Shown: one piece after another, positions 15,390 to 21,364 of the stretch
Layout: each line of letters opens with the position of its first letter
Numbering within the stretch: the stretch's first letter is position 1
IMG/VR virus record: IMGVR_UViG_3300047476_000384
Location: 1-22,951 of that record
DNA length: 22,951 nucleotides
Reading direction: 5' to 3' (one strand)
Origin: a virus
Program-made: the position numbers and the translations under genes
The notes under the pieces: generated by a model
What the model was told of the DNA's origin: nothing
The model's database searches: none
Seen by the model: only the letters and a program-made list of their open reading frames with translations

Positions 15390-15694
15390 TCATTCGGTTT
15401 ACTCGATTCAGTTCGCACAATAACGAGCGGTTCGGTTGTAGTGATGTTATTATCGATGCTTTGCTTTGGCTTACCGTATGCGCGGTCTAATAGCAATTCA
15501 GCGGCGCGTACATCACCCTTCGCCGCCTTTGCTCGTATCGATTTAAGTATTGCCTCGGCGGCGCTTATGCCGTCCTTTTCCTCGCCTAATACATCGGCAA
15601 GCAATACGTGAAGCTCGGGCAGTTTACGTGGTCGCCCGTTCGGGTTTAGTGTTTCGCCCTTCTTCATTTTTCTACCATCATGCGGGAACGCCAT
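15386..15694 (-). CDS. terS: Putative terminase small subunit
   Basis: The 102-aa protein begins with MKKGETLNPNGRPRKLPE at residues 10-27, the 'G...NP.GRP.K' signature of DUF5681-type small terminase proteins. A helical part follows (AAEAILKSIRAKAAKGDVRA), with LLLDRAYGKPKQSI after it. Small terminases bind phage DNA at the packaging start site and hand it to the large subunit, whose gene follows with an ATGA overlap. I use the first ATG at 15694, which overlaps the end of the methyltransferase gene by 17 nt; M10 is an alternative. The short length is normal for this group. Confidence 0.8.
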   Translation of the reverse strand: MAFPHDGRKMKKGETLNPNGRPRKLPELHVLLADVLGEEKDGISAAEAILKSIRAKAAKGDVRAAELLLDRAYGKPKQSIDNNITTTEPLVIVRTESSKPNE

Positions 15695-17213
15695 ACGTCT
15701 GTTTTTTGTCTGTTTTTGTATACTCTTGCCCGTTGCGTTTTATCGTAAGCGTTGGGTCGAGTTTAATCATGCGGTCGACTATCACTTGGCAGTACTTTGG
15801 GTCAAGTTCCATGCCGTAGCATTTGCGTTTAAGTTGATGCGATGCGACCATTGTTGAACCACTGCCAAGAAAAAAATCTAAAACCAAACCACCATCAGGG
15901 CAACTGCTTTTAATTGCTCTTTCGCATAATGGAATCGGTTTAGGTGTTGCGTGTCCTCCTTCGCTTCCATCTTTGTTGTGCCTTGAGAAATGCCAAACAT
16001 TGTTCATATTGTCATGCGTATTATTGAAATAGGCACGAGTAGAGTAGTATTCCTTTTTCAGCGCATCGTATTCCTTTTTCAGCGCATCGTATTCCTTATG
16101 AAACGCATCGTATTCCTTATGAAACGCATCGCCTTTCGCTGCTTCCCTTATTGAATTGTAATGCTCTCTTGTAGGAAAATGCCACTGTGATTTACTGAAG
16201 TAGTGCGATGCGCTTGATTTGCCAGTTATCTCAATAATTTTGTCAACATTCCATCCCAATTTATTCTTTTGAGTAACAAGATACTGCCTTATTGATTCAA
16301 AGCCTTCAAAGTAATTATCTGCATTTGTGTTGAAGCCTTGAACTCCAAGCATTATAAAAAGGCATTTTTCGTCTGCCGTTGCGTAAGACCTTGTGTTATC
16401 TGAGTTTTGGCTTTGACCATGTCCTTTGTCCCATGTTAAAAGATTTCTAAACGTGGCTTTTTCTTGTTTAATATATGGCTTCAGGATATTGCTATAAATA
16501 TCCATCAATGGCTCATCTATTCCCCAGCAGTACCAACTGCCATTTTCTTTTAAGTGCATAAACTGCAAAGCAATCCATTGATGATTGAAATTAAGCAAAT
16601 CGGAATAATTAAGATTATCATTAAGCACTCCTTCGCTTTCTTTCTTCATTCCGTATGGTGGGTCATTGTGTGCAACATCCGCCTTCTGCCCATCCATAAG
16701 CCTTGCGACTGCATCGCTATCCGTTGAATCCCCACAAAGCAAACGATGCTCACCAATTTCGAAAAGGTCGCCAAGTACGATGTCGGTCTGTATTTCGTCG
16801 GGTACTTCGTAATCGTCCTCAACTGCTTCGAGGTGCTGCTCGGTTTCAAATTCGGGTATATCCAACCCCCACTCTTCGAGCTGCTCCGTATCCCATTCGC
16901 TCGTTAACGCGCTCCAATCCCAATCGCCGCCGCTTACGTTATCTTTAATTATAAACTCGCGCTGCTGTGCTTCGGTTAGTTCGTCTGCAATGATTATTGG
17001 TACTTGTTTAAGCCCAGCCTCGCGGCACGCTTTCAGGCGCATATTACCGCCTAAAACTACCATATCGTTATTAACTACGATAGGTCGAATGTTAAGCATT
17101 TCGGGGAACGCCTTAATCGATGCAACGAGCTTTGTGAATTTATCGTCGCGTATCGTTCGCGGGTTGTTAGGGTTCTGCTTAACCTCGGATATTTTAACGG
17201 TCTTTACGTTCAT
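15678..17213 (-). CDS. ParB-like domain + beta-class DNA adenine methyltransferase
   Basis: The 511-aa fusion begins with a ParB/Srx-like domain, about residues 1-110: KQNPNNPRTIRDD, then VVLGGNMRLKACREAG. A DNA methyltransferase follows, with motif IV NDPPYG at 183-188 and motif I LDFFLGSGSTM at about 445-455. The IV-before-I order is that of beta-class amino-methyltransferases, and DPPY favours N6-adenine. Between them, residues 362-389 are four tandem heptads (DAFHKEY twice, DALKKEY twice), encoded by 21-bp repeats. The ParB part and far C-terminus resemble surrounding phage genes in base use, whereas the middle is visibly A/T-richer, suggesting mosaic origin. It precedes the terminase genes, as such fusions often do in phages. 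It probably protects phage DNA or marks packaging sites (inference). Confidence 0.85.
   Translation of the reverse strand: MNVKTVKISEVKQNPNNPRTIRDDKFTKLVASIKAFPEMLNIRPIVVNNDMVVLGGNMRLKACREAGLKQVPIIIADELTEAQQREFIIKDNVSGGDWDWSALTSEWDTEQLEEWGLDIPEFETEQHLEAVEDDYEVPDEIQTDIVLGDLFEIGEHRLLCGDSTDSDAVARLMDGQKADVAHNDPPYGMKKESEGVLNDNLNYSDLLNFNHQWIALQFMHLKENGSWYCWGIDEPLMDIYSNILKPYIKQEKATFRNLLTWDKGHGQSQNSDNTRSYATADEKCLFIMLGVQGFNTNADNYFEGFESIRQYLVTQKNKLGWNVDKIIEITGKSSASHYFSKSQWHFPTREHYNSIREAAKGDAFHKEYDAFHKEYDALKKEYDALKKEYYSTRAYFNNTHDNMNNVWHFSRHNKDGSEGGHATPKPIPLCERAIKSSCPDGGLVLDFFLGSGSTMVASHQLKRKCYGMELDPKYCQVIVDRMIKLDPTLTIKRNGQEYTKTDKKQTYGVPA
16047..16130 (-). repeat. Four 21-bp in-frame tandem repeats
   Basis: Four units of 21 bp encode DAFHKEY, DAFHKEY, DALKKEY and DALKKEY within the methyltransferase gene. 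The units fall into two identical pairs that differ only in the codons for the second half of the heptad, as expected from recent duplication followed by divergence. Because 21 is a multiple of three, copy changes keep the frame and would alter a charged helical spacer of two turns per unit, not switch the gene off. Confidence 0.9.
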
Positions 17214-17350
17214 CGCTTACGTGCTTTGCGCCACTTTTCAGCCTCGGCGTATGCTATGGCTGCGGCTTGTTCGTTCGGGTAACCCTCTTCAATTAACTTA
17301 CGAATGTTCATTTGTATAATCTGTGGCGAATCGCCTTGAAATAGTGGCAT
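17210..17350 (-). CDS. Small phage protein (46 aa)
   Basis: This gene encodes MPLFQGDSPQIIQMNIRKLI followed by a helical, alanine- and lysine-rich end (YPNEQAAAIAYAEAEKWRKA, then RKR). The pattern 'MPL..G.S...I..NI..L...G.P..QA.AIA...A.K' is a very common small phage/prophage protein type of unknown function. Its TGA overlaps the ATG of the methyltransferase (ATGA), so the two are coupled. A -7-like TAAATTTG lies just upstream at 17357-17364, but no TTTG is at the expected distance. The basic helix-helix shape hints at nucleic-acid contact, which is only a guess. Confidence 0.75.
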   Translation of the reverse strand: MPLFQGDSPQIIQMNIRKLIEEGYPNEQAAAIAYAEAEKWRKARKR

Positions 17351-17362
17351 AGTGTTACAAAT

Positions 17363-17746
17363 TTATAAATTATAAGTATCGATTCGTTTTTTTACCATTT
17401 CGATAAAACGCTCCATCATTGCCGCGTAAAAGCCGTTAAAATCCTTATGCCCTTCGGGCGCGTGTTCGAATAACACGTAAAGCGTTGAGCGTAGGCGCTG
17501 GCTCGGTGTTTTGCTTCCAAGTTCGGCGGCATCGAGTTTAAGGTTATTAAGTAACTGTTCGTCGTTATAATTGAACTGTTCGCCCTTAAACGCCATAACA
17601 CCTACGCCGCCCATCCATTGACTAAATAGGGCGCTCGTTTGTTCGGGCGTTAGTTCCTGCGTTCCGATTGTTACCTTAATCGTTTTATCGCGGCGCGTGG
17701 CTACCGATTCAATCGCGCATGGTATGGTTAAGAGTTTAGCATCCAT
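17363..17746 (-). CDS. Hypothetical phage protein (127 aa)
   Basis: I start at MDAKLLTIPCAIESVATRRD, whose ATG overlaps the end of the upstream RHH-like gene by 11 nt; the longer ORF to 17779 would sit inside it. The N-terminal part looks beta (IKVTIGTQELTPEQTSALFS), and the C-terminal half has SKTPSQRLRSTLYVLFEH followed by a helical FYAAMMERFIEMVKKRID. The 'PS.RLR..LYVL.E' element with this layout is one I know from Bacteroidetes phage hypothetical proteins near recombination or replication genes. No catalytic motif is visible and the function is unknown. Confidence 0.65.
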   Translation of the reverse strand: MDAKLLTIPCAIESVATRRDKTIKVTIGTQELTPEQTSALFSQWMGGVGVMAFKGEQFNYNDEQLLNNLKLDAAELGSKTPSQRLRSTLYVLFEHAPEGHKDFNGFYAAMMERFIEMVKKRIDTYNL

Positions 17747-17945
17747 ACTCCGGCTCGCGCTTAGTTGCTTTATATTCAAGTTTTAGCGTTTCGAGGTAAT
17801 CGCGCACCATCGCCGTAATCTTTTCGCGGCTCGTTTGCGGTACGCGAAAGCATAAAGTAGCGGTTGGTTCGCCATATTTTGGCAACCTACCAGCACCTTC
17901 GCGGCGACCGCCTCGATTATCTTTTGCCTTTGCTTCGGACTTCAT
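17736..17945 (-). CDS. Ribbon-helix-helix-like DNA-binding protein
   Basis: The 69-aa protein has a disordered, basic glycine-rich start (NRGGRREGAGRLPKYGEPTA) and then TLCFRVPQTSREKITAMVRD, the 'T..FRVP.....I..MV..YL' layout of ribbon-helix-helix/CopG-like regulators in which a beta strand inserts into the DNA major groove. The 'GGRREGAGR' leader is frequent in such phage proteins. It is likely a dimeric repressor or accessory DNA-binding protein. A -7-like TATATTTG sits seven bases before the start, so the transcript may be leaderless. Its end overlaps the next gene by 11 nt. Confidence 0.68.
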   Translation of the reverse strand: MKSEAKAKDNRGGRREGAGRLPKYGEPTATLCFRVPQTSREKITAMVRDYLETLKLEYKATKREPEYGC

Positions 17946-17949
17946 GCTA

Positions 17950-17983
17950 CAAATATAAGTATTATTTGATTACGTTTTGCAAA
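17950..17983 (-). promoter_or_regulatory. Weak Bacteroidetes-type promoter
   Basis: On the minus strand TTTG (17983-17980) is followed after 22 nt by TATATTTG (17957-17950). The -7 box is perfect but the spacing is slightly longer than the usual 19-21. The RHH-like gene's ATG begins five bases after the box, so any transcript would be leaderless. This could be an internal promoter that the RHH protein itself controls, but no operator repeat is evident. Confidence 0.35.
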
Positions 17984-18198
17984 TTTACGCCGTGTTTTTT
18001 AAGTAGCTTCAACCAATCTAAACAACGATTTAAATACATTCGGTAGGCTATCGAGGTGCGCGGTGCGTTCATTAATTGCGCTGCATAGCTGTGATGTGTT
18101 TTAAGCGTGTCGGTGTAATATACCGCGCCCTCTTTAAACTCAGCTTGCTCGGGTTCGTGGTTAGTCATGTAATCGACTATGCGTTCCTCGGTGGTCAT
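17962..18198 (-). CDS. Small hypothetical protein (78 aa)
   Basis: The protein starts MTTEERIVDYMTNHEPEQAE and ends LKKHGVNLQNVIK. It is helix-rich, with several aromatic residues in the middle (VYYTDTLKTHHSYAAQL) and a C-terminal amphipathic helix. The ATG overlaps the previous gene's TGA (ATGA). No known motif is recognised. It may be a small early protein; nothing in the sequence gives a more specific role. Confidence 0.55.
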   Translation of the reverse strand: MTTEERIVDYMTNHEPEQAEFKEGAVYYTDTLKTHHSYAAQLMNAPRTSIAYRMYLNRCLDWLKLLKKHGVNLQNVIK

Positions 18199-18410
18199 TG
18201 CTTTAATAATTCAATAGTCATTTTTAACCCTTCTGCTATTTCGTATTGTTCGAGTTCAATATGGTTTTTTATCATTATTTCTAATCTTTTGCAATAACTG
18301 TCAATACTCCCATCTAAATTACACATTGCTTCATAATGCACCCTACCTATAAATCTTTTTATATCGCCTTCCATTATTGTGCTTGTTGTTTCGAAATATT
18401 CTTTTTTCAT
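18195..18410 (-). CDS. Small hypothetical protein (71 aa)
   Basis: The 71-aa protein (MKKEYFETTSTIMEGDIKRF, ending GLKMTIELLKQ) is predicted helical and carries mixed charge. Its DNA is clearly A/T-richer than the phage genes downstream, and it starts 33 nt after the stop of the cytosine methyltransferase, at the left edge of the cassette region. It may therefore be part of the same imported DNA, but it is coupled by ATGA to the next phage gene. No function can be assigned. Confidence 0.5.
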   Translation of the reverse strand: MKKEYFETTSTIMEGDIKRFIGRVHYEAMCNLDGSIDSYCKRLEIMIKNHIELEQYEIAEGLKMTIELLKQ

Positions 18411-18443
18411 GTAATGCGAAAGTTTATAGCGGCTATCGGATAG

Positions 18444-19118
18444 TTAGCGGTTATTCTGGAAGAACGCCTCTGCAAACCCAGCAGAACACATTGAACGAAT
18501 ATCAGCATCACATTTTATTTTATCTTTTGCCCATTGCATTTCAGGTATCAAATCAACAGCGGATTTATGAAGAAATGCGAGTGCGGGTTTTGGTCTTCCT
18601 GGTCTTATGTAAAGTTTATCATTTTTAGGAACATCATCCCATTTAGTGTATTTCTTTGGTGGCACATTAAAATCACCCCACAATGCTGTTTTCTTTGTCC
18701 AAGGGCTTCCGTATTCCCAAGGTTGGTAAACATACTTTGGTTTGCCTAAAAAATCTTTTAATCTACCATTTGCTGGGTTTTCAATCACCCACCATTTCGG
18801 CTTTGATTCTTCAATAATTCTTAAACAATGATTAACCATCTCCATACCTTTTTCATAATCTCGTGTTTTATGAAATCCATTTGCGGTTGAAAATTCAGTA
18901 CAAACAGGGTTTGCAATTATCCCATAAACATTTGTAGGTGGGTTATAGTTTTCAACTCCTATTTCTTCCCCTACCATTATTACTTCATATTCATCAGATA
19001 ATTGATAAAATAAACTATCACTACCTAAATCAGCACATAAGTGAAGTATAATTTTCGGAGAAGAACAACCGCTAACATAGGTTTTGTGCAAGTGGGGTTT
19101 TTGTAGTTTATCCATCAT
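18444..19118 (-). CDS. C5-cytosine methyltransferase-like protein in a cassette
   Basis: The 224-aa protein resembles Dcm-type DNA cytosine methyltransferases. ILHLCADLGSDSLF (about residues 24-37) stands in for motif I, ANPVCTEFSTANG (69-81) contains the Pro-Cys of motif IV with Cys73 as likely nucleophile, and WWVIENPANG (109-118) is the motif VI-like ENP. YGSPWTKKTALWGDF lies at about 136-150. It is short for the family, so it may be a reduced or solo enzyme. Related proteins normally begin near the ILHLCADLGSD segment; here about 20 extra residues precede it. Residues 1-14 come from the attC-like site and Val15 is the GTT core. The stop is inside the inverse core. Base use is A/T-rich relative to neighbours, supporting import. 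A later non-ATG start is possible. Confidence 0.75.
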   Translation of the reverse strand: MMDKLQKPHLHKTYVSGCSSPKIILHLCADLGSDSLFYQLSDEYEVIMVGEEIGVENYNPPTNVYGIIANPVCTEFSTANGFHKTRDYEKGMEMVNHCLRIIEESKPKWWVIENPANGRLKDFLGKPKYVYQPWEYGSPWTKKTALWGDFNVPPKKYTKWDDVPKNDKLYIRPGRPKPALAFLHKSAVDLIPEMQWAKDKIKCDADIRSMCSAGFAEAFFQNNR

Positions 19119-19206
19119 TTTTAATTATATTTAAGTTTAGTGGTGGGGGTTGAACATTTTAGCCTTGATGCCCCACCTGACACAAAGCCTTTTCCCGTTA
19201 GGCGTA
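19069..19206 (-). repeat. attC-like recombination site A
   Basis: The 138-bp element can fold as an imperfect hairpin like an integron attC. Pairs in plus coordinates are CTAAC 19072-19076 with GTTAG 19197-19201, AGG 19079-19081 with CCT 19188-19190, TTTGTG 19083-19088 with CACAAA 19181-19186, and GTGGGG 19092-19097 with CCCCAC 19171-19176. Unequal gaps (CAA against CTGA) leave extra-helical bases, an attC hallmark. The loop is about 70 nt and holds AACTTAAA and, 11 nt later, the ATG of the cytosine methyltransferase ORF. The outer cores match only over GTTAG, as expected for a junction between two different cassettes. Confidence 0.62.
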
Positions 19207-19383
19207 AGTTTTGCTGACATACTCGCACCATCTGTAATAATATTTAAAACTTTCTTTGCTCATATAGCTAAATACTTTTGTTTTATTGTGAACTGAATTA
19301 AACCATTGAAAGTAAGGAATAGGAATAAACCTACGCCTAACAGCAGTTTGGCAAGATGCGGGGGTTTCGTTTTCTATTGACAT
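19198..19383 (-). CDS. 61-aa cassette ORF, unknown function
   Basis: The ORF starts at an ATG within attC-like site B (MSIENETPASCQTAV, with Val15 being the core GTT) and then runs RRRFIPIPYFQWFNSVHNKT through an aromatic, lysine-rich end KYYYRWCEYVSKTYA. Its TAA lies within the inverse core GCCTAAC. Integron cassettes often carry such small, unrecognised ORFs ending in the recombination core. A shorter product from MSKESFKYYYRWCEYV (21 aa) is possible. The rich Y/W/F content hints at a folded peptide or toxin-like product, but no family is recognised. Coding status is uncertain. Confidence 0.4.
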   Translation of the reverse strand: MSIENETPASCQTAVRRRFIPIPYFQWFNSVHNKTKVFSYMSKESFKYYYRWCEYVSKTYA

Positions 19384-19469
19384 ATTGTTCTAAATTTTAA
19401 GTTAAGTACTTCTAATGGGCTGTGGTGCTAAAAATCCCGCACCTCACCAAGCCGCAAAACGTTATGTGC
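19332..19469 (-). repeat. attC-like recombination site B
   Basis: This 138-bp site begins seven bases after the helicase stop codon. Pairs in plus coordinates are TAAC 19338-19341 with GTTA 19461-19464, TTGG 19348-19351 with CCAA 19447-19450, and GCGGG 19358-19362 with CCCGC 19436-19440. It is clearly related to site A: both carry CCC-CACCT-AC-AAGCC before the GTTA core, AACTTAAA in the loop 11-12 nt before an ATG, and that ATG exactly 42 nt before the core GTT. The right-hand core GTTATGTGC differs from the left-hand core TACGCCTAAC, as expected for a junction of two different cassettes. Confidence 0.62.
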
Positions 19470-19475
19470 AATTTA

Positions 19476-20876
19476 TCAAAATGGCTCTTTGTCAAATTCA
19501 TTATTCGGCGCGATTGCGCTTATTAATTTCTCGGTTTCGGGCATCGGTAAAAACGAGCTGCCAGTATTACCGCCCAAATCGCTAAAGGCTGTAATCGTGT
19601 TGTTATGCTGAAATCGTACCTCACCCGTCGCGCCTTGCCTATGCTTTTCGAATAAGTAGAAAACGTGCTTATCGGTCTGTTCGCCGTCGACCTCATCAAT
19701 GCCGTAATACTTCGGGCGGTAAATAAATATTACCGTATCTGCATCCTGTTCTATTGAGCCGCTTTCGCGTAGGTCTGAAAGTATCGGGCGTTTATCGCTT
19801 CGCTGCTCTACTTGCCTACTTAACTGGGCGAGGGCTATAATTGGTATGTTTAGTTCCTTTTGCGCGGCTTTTAACGTGCGGCTTATCTCAGCTACTTCCA
19901 TTTCACGATTGCCGCCTTTAAACCCCTCTATCGTCATTAATTGCAGATAGTCTATTATCGCCCACTTGCAACGCCCTTTACGAGCTTCGCGTCGCATTAT
20001 CCGTATTGCCTCATGTACACCGCATCGCGGCTTATCGTATATTAAAATCGGTAGCTTTTCTATTTGCCCTATTGACTGCTCGAAGGTATGTAACTCGGGT
20101 TGGTTTAGGTTACCATCGCGAAGGCGTGCGGCGTTTACTTGTTCGTTACTATGCTGCAAAATTAAGCGCTGACATAGTTGGCTGTTATTCATTTCGAGGT
20201 TAAAGTAAATACCCGGCTCGTTAAAGTTGCAAGCGTGGTAAAGGGCTAAAGCTGTTTTACCCATCGAAGGACGACCCGCTAAGATTATAAGCTCAGGGTG
20301 AAAGCCGCCCGTAAAACGGTTAACGGATGCGATGCCCGTACTTAATCCGCTCGTTTGCCCGTTTTGATACATCGCAGCGCGGCGGTAATATGCTTGCCGT
20401 TCTTCGTCTGCGAGCTGAATTGTTGTTATGATGTTATCGATAGGGCTACCGTCCTCGATTAATGAGTTGAGGCGCTTAACGATTTCAACGGCTGTATTTA
20501 CGCCGCCTTTGTTGTTATTGATTCCTAACGTTTCCTCGGTTAGTATCGTCGTTATTGAACGCTTAATGTGTTCGTCCTTTAGAATCGCGATGTACTGGTT
20601 AACTGGTTCTGTGTACGATAGGTCGTTACCCCACCCCGAAACATTCGCAAGGTCGCGCGGTTCGATTGCTTTTGTGCTTAGTGCATAGCTGCCAAGTGTA
20701 ACGAGTGTCGGCTGCTTATTATCCGATTGTATCGATTTAATGATTTTAAAGCATTTTAACGCGAGTTCGTCGGTAAAGTGATGCTCAGATAGCTGCGGCA
20801 CTATTTCACGCGCTGCATCGGGTTCGTGCAGCATTATGAAAATTAAAGCCTGTTCGATTTTTGGTAGGGGTTTCAT
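19476..20876 (-). CDS. dnaB: DnaB-type replicative DNA helicase
   Basis: The 466-aa protein has an N-terminal helical DnaB domain (KIEQALIFIMLHEPDAAREI onward, about residues 6-105), a linker, and a RecA-like helicase domain. Motifs are ILAGRPSMGKTALAL (about 198-212, Walker A), YFNLEMNNSQL near 225, AIIDYLQLM (306-314, Walker B), ALAQLSRQVEQRSDKRP near 348-364, and DLRESGSIEQDADTVIFIYR near 367-386 with the arginine-finger region. These define a hexameric helicase that unwinds phage DNA at the fork. The start MKPLPKIEQALIFIML lies eight bases after the previous gene. The cassette region begins just after its TGA, so it marks the insertion boundary. Confidence 0.93.
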   Translation of the reverse strand: MKPLPKIEQALIFIMLHEPDAAREIVPQLSEHHFTDELALKCFKIIKSIQSDNKQPTLVTLGSYALSTKAIEPRDLANVSGWGNDLSYTEPVNQYIAILKDEHIKRSITTILTEETLGINNNKGGVNTAVEIVKRLNSLIEDGSPIDNIITTIQLADEERQAYYRRAAMYQNGQTSGLSTGIASVNRFTGGFHPELIILAGRPSMGKTALALYHACNFNEPGIYFNLEMNNSQLCQRLILQHSNEQVNAARLRDGNLNQPELHTFEQSIGQIEKLPILIYDKPRCGVHEAIRIMRREARKGRCKWAIIDYLQLMTIEGFKGGNREMEVAEISRTLKAAQKELNIPIIALAQLSRQVEQRSDKRPILSDLRESGSIEQDADTVIFIYRPKYYGIDEVDGEQTDKHVFYLFEKHRQGATGEVRFQHNNTITAFSDLGGNTGSSFLPMPETEKLISAIAPNNEFDKEPF

Positions 20877-20884
20877 TTAGTTGT

Positions 20885-21082
20885 TTAAGAAAACAATTCA
20901 ATTCCTAAAATTTCTCTGAACGATTTTGTATCGCCGTCCTCGTTATCAATCCAACCGCCTTTTAATTTGTCTTTTTTTGAAAGCCTTTTAAAAGCATCTT
21001 CAAAATCCTTTGCTTTAATTGTAAAGCATCCAATACCAAATTCGGTCGGTGTCCAAATTGTAAATTTTTGTAAAGTTTTCAT
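20885..21082 (-). CDS. Small hypothetical protein (65 aa)
   Basis: The protein (MKTLQKFTIWTPTEFGIGCF, ending FREILGIELFS) mixes aromatic strands and charged helices and looks like a compact alpha/beta fold. 'FTIWTPTEFG....TIKAKDFEDAFKRLSKKDK' resembles small domains in which a strand pair is followed by a helix that 'processes' a residue series, but no family is recognised. Its leader, in minus orientation TTAAACACTTACACC before the ATG, nearly repeats that of the next upstream gene. It directly precedes dnaB. Confidence 0.6.
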   Translation of the reverse strand: MKTLQKFTIWTPTEFGIGCFTIKAKDFEDAFKRLSKKDKLKGGWIDNEDGDTKSFREILGIELFS

Positions 21083-21103
21083 GGTGTAAGTGTTTAAAGG
21101 TTT

Positions 21104-21122
21104 GGGCGGTTGTTAGCCGCCC
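21104..21122 (-). other. Short GC-rich intergenic hairpin
   Basis: GGGCGG and CCGCCC form a 6-bp stem with a 7-base loop, in the 48-nt gap between two small genes. No run of T follows on the transcribed strand, so it is unlikely to be a rho-independent terminator. It may stabilise or process the mRNA between the genes. Confidence 0.5.
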
Positions 21123-21130
21123 GTTGGGGG

Positions 21131-21331
21131 TTAGTTAAAGTAAGCGTCGTAAGCGTCGGCGGCTGCAAGTAAATCGTTTAATTCGTTTTGTAATGTGACT
21201 TCTATCGCTTCCATTTCCTTAGTCCAAAAAGACTGCTCATGCATTTTGTCTAAAATATCTAAGCGCTTTGCGATTTCTGCTTGGATTGTTGGGTTAATTC
21301 TGAAGCCCATTTCTGAAAATTCTGTTCTCAT
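21131..21331 (-). CDS. Small helical hypothetical protein (66 aa)
   Basis: I start at MRTEFSEMGFRINPTIQAEI (66 aa). The upstream in-frame ATG at 21394 would fall inside the promoter, so it is rejected. The sequence is strongly helical (KRLDILDKMHEQSFWTKEME, then LQNELNDLLAAADAYDAYFN), suggesting a two-helix coiled coil. It is the first gene after the consensus promoter, 34 nt from its -7 box. No family is recognised; early regulators of phage operons are often this size, but a role cannot be given. Confidence 0.6.
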   Translation of the reverse strand: MRTEFSEMGFRINPTIQAEIAKRLDILDKMHEQSFWTKEMEAIEVTLQNELNDLLAAADAYDAYFN

Positions 21332-21364
21332 GGTGTGAATGTTTAAGTGTGTGTTTTGGTTCAG

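Larger units (their letters stand above)
18443..19469 (-). mobile_element. Two integron-type gene cassettes
   Basis: Reading the minus strand, a first cassette starts at the core GTTAGGCGTA (19341-19332) and has its matching inverse core TACGCCTAAC at 19206-19197. A second starts at GTTAGCGGTT (19076-19067) and has its inverse core AACCGCTAAC at 18452-18443. Both pairs are perfect 10-bp inverted repeats with the GTT/AAC core used by integron integrases. The two complete junctions are attC-like hairpins of equal length (138 bp). ORFs end inside the inverse core (GCC TAA C and CGC TAA C), a typical cassette trait. No integrase gene is in the window, and the left end lacks a full third attC. This is an inference from structure; a different palindromic element family is the alternative. 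Confidence 0.6.

Noticed and set aside
16047-16130. CRISPR-like array
   Set aside because: The 21-bp units are directly adjacent without spacers and encode a continuous heptad repeat in frame.
16646-16849. 67-codon minus-strand ORF inside the methyltransferase gene
   Set aside because: It is out of frame within a well-supported coding region containing the DPPY motif and has no own start context.
15678-17213. Plasmid-type partition system from the ParB-like domain
   Set aside because: No ParA-type ATPase or centromere-like repeats are present, and the domain is fused to a methyltransferase, as is common in phages.
18290-18450. A third complete attC-like site
   Set aside because: Only the inverse core and a weak distant GCAATAAC partner are present; no paired inner arms like those of sites A and B could be found.
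21104-21122. Rho-independent terminator
   Set aside because: The stem is good, but no U-run follows on the transcribed strand and the next gene starts shortly after.
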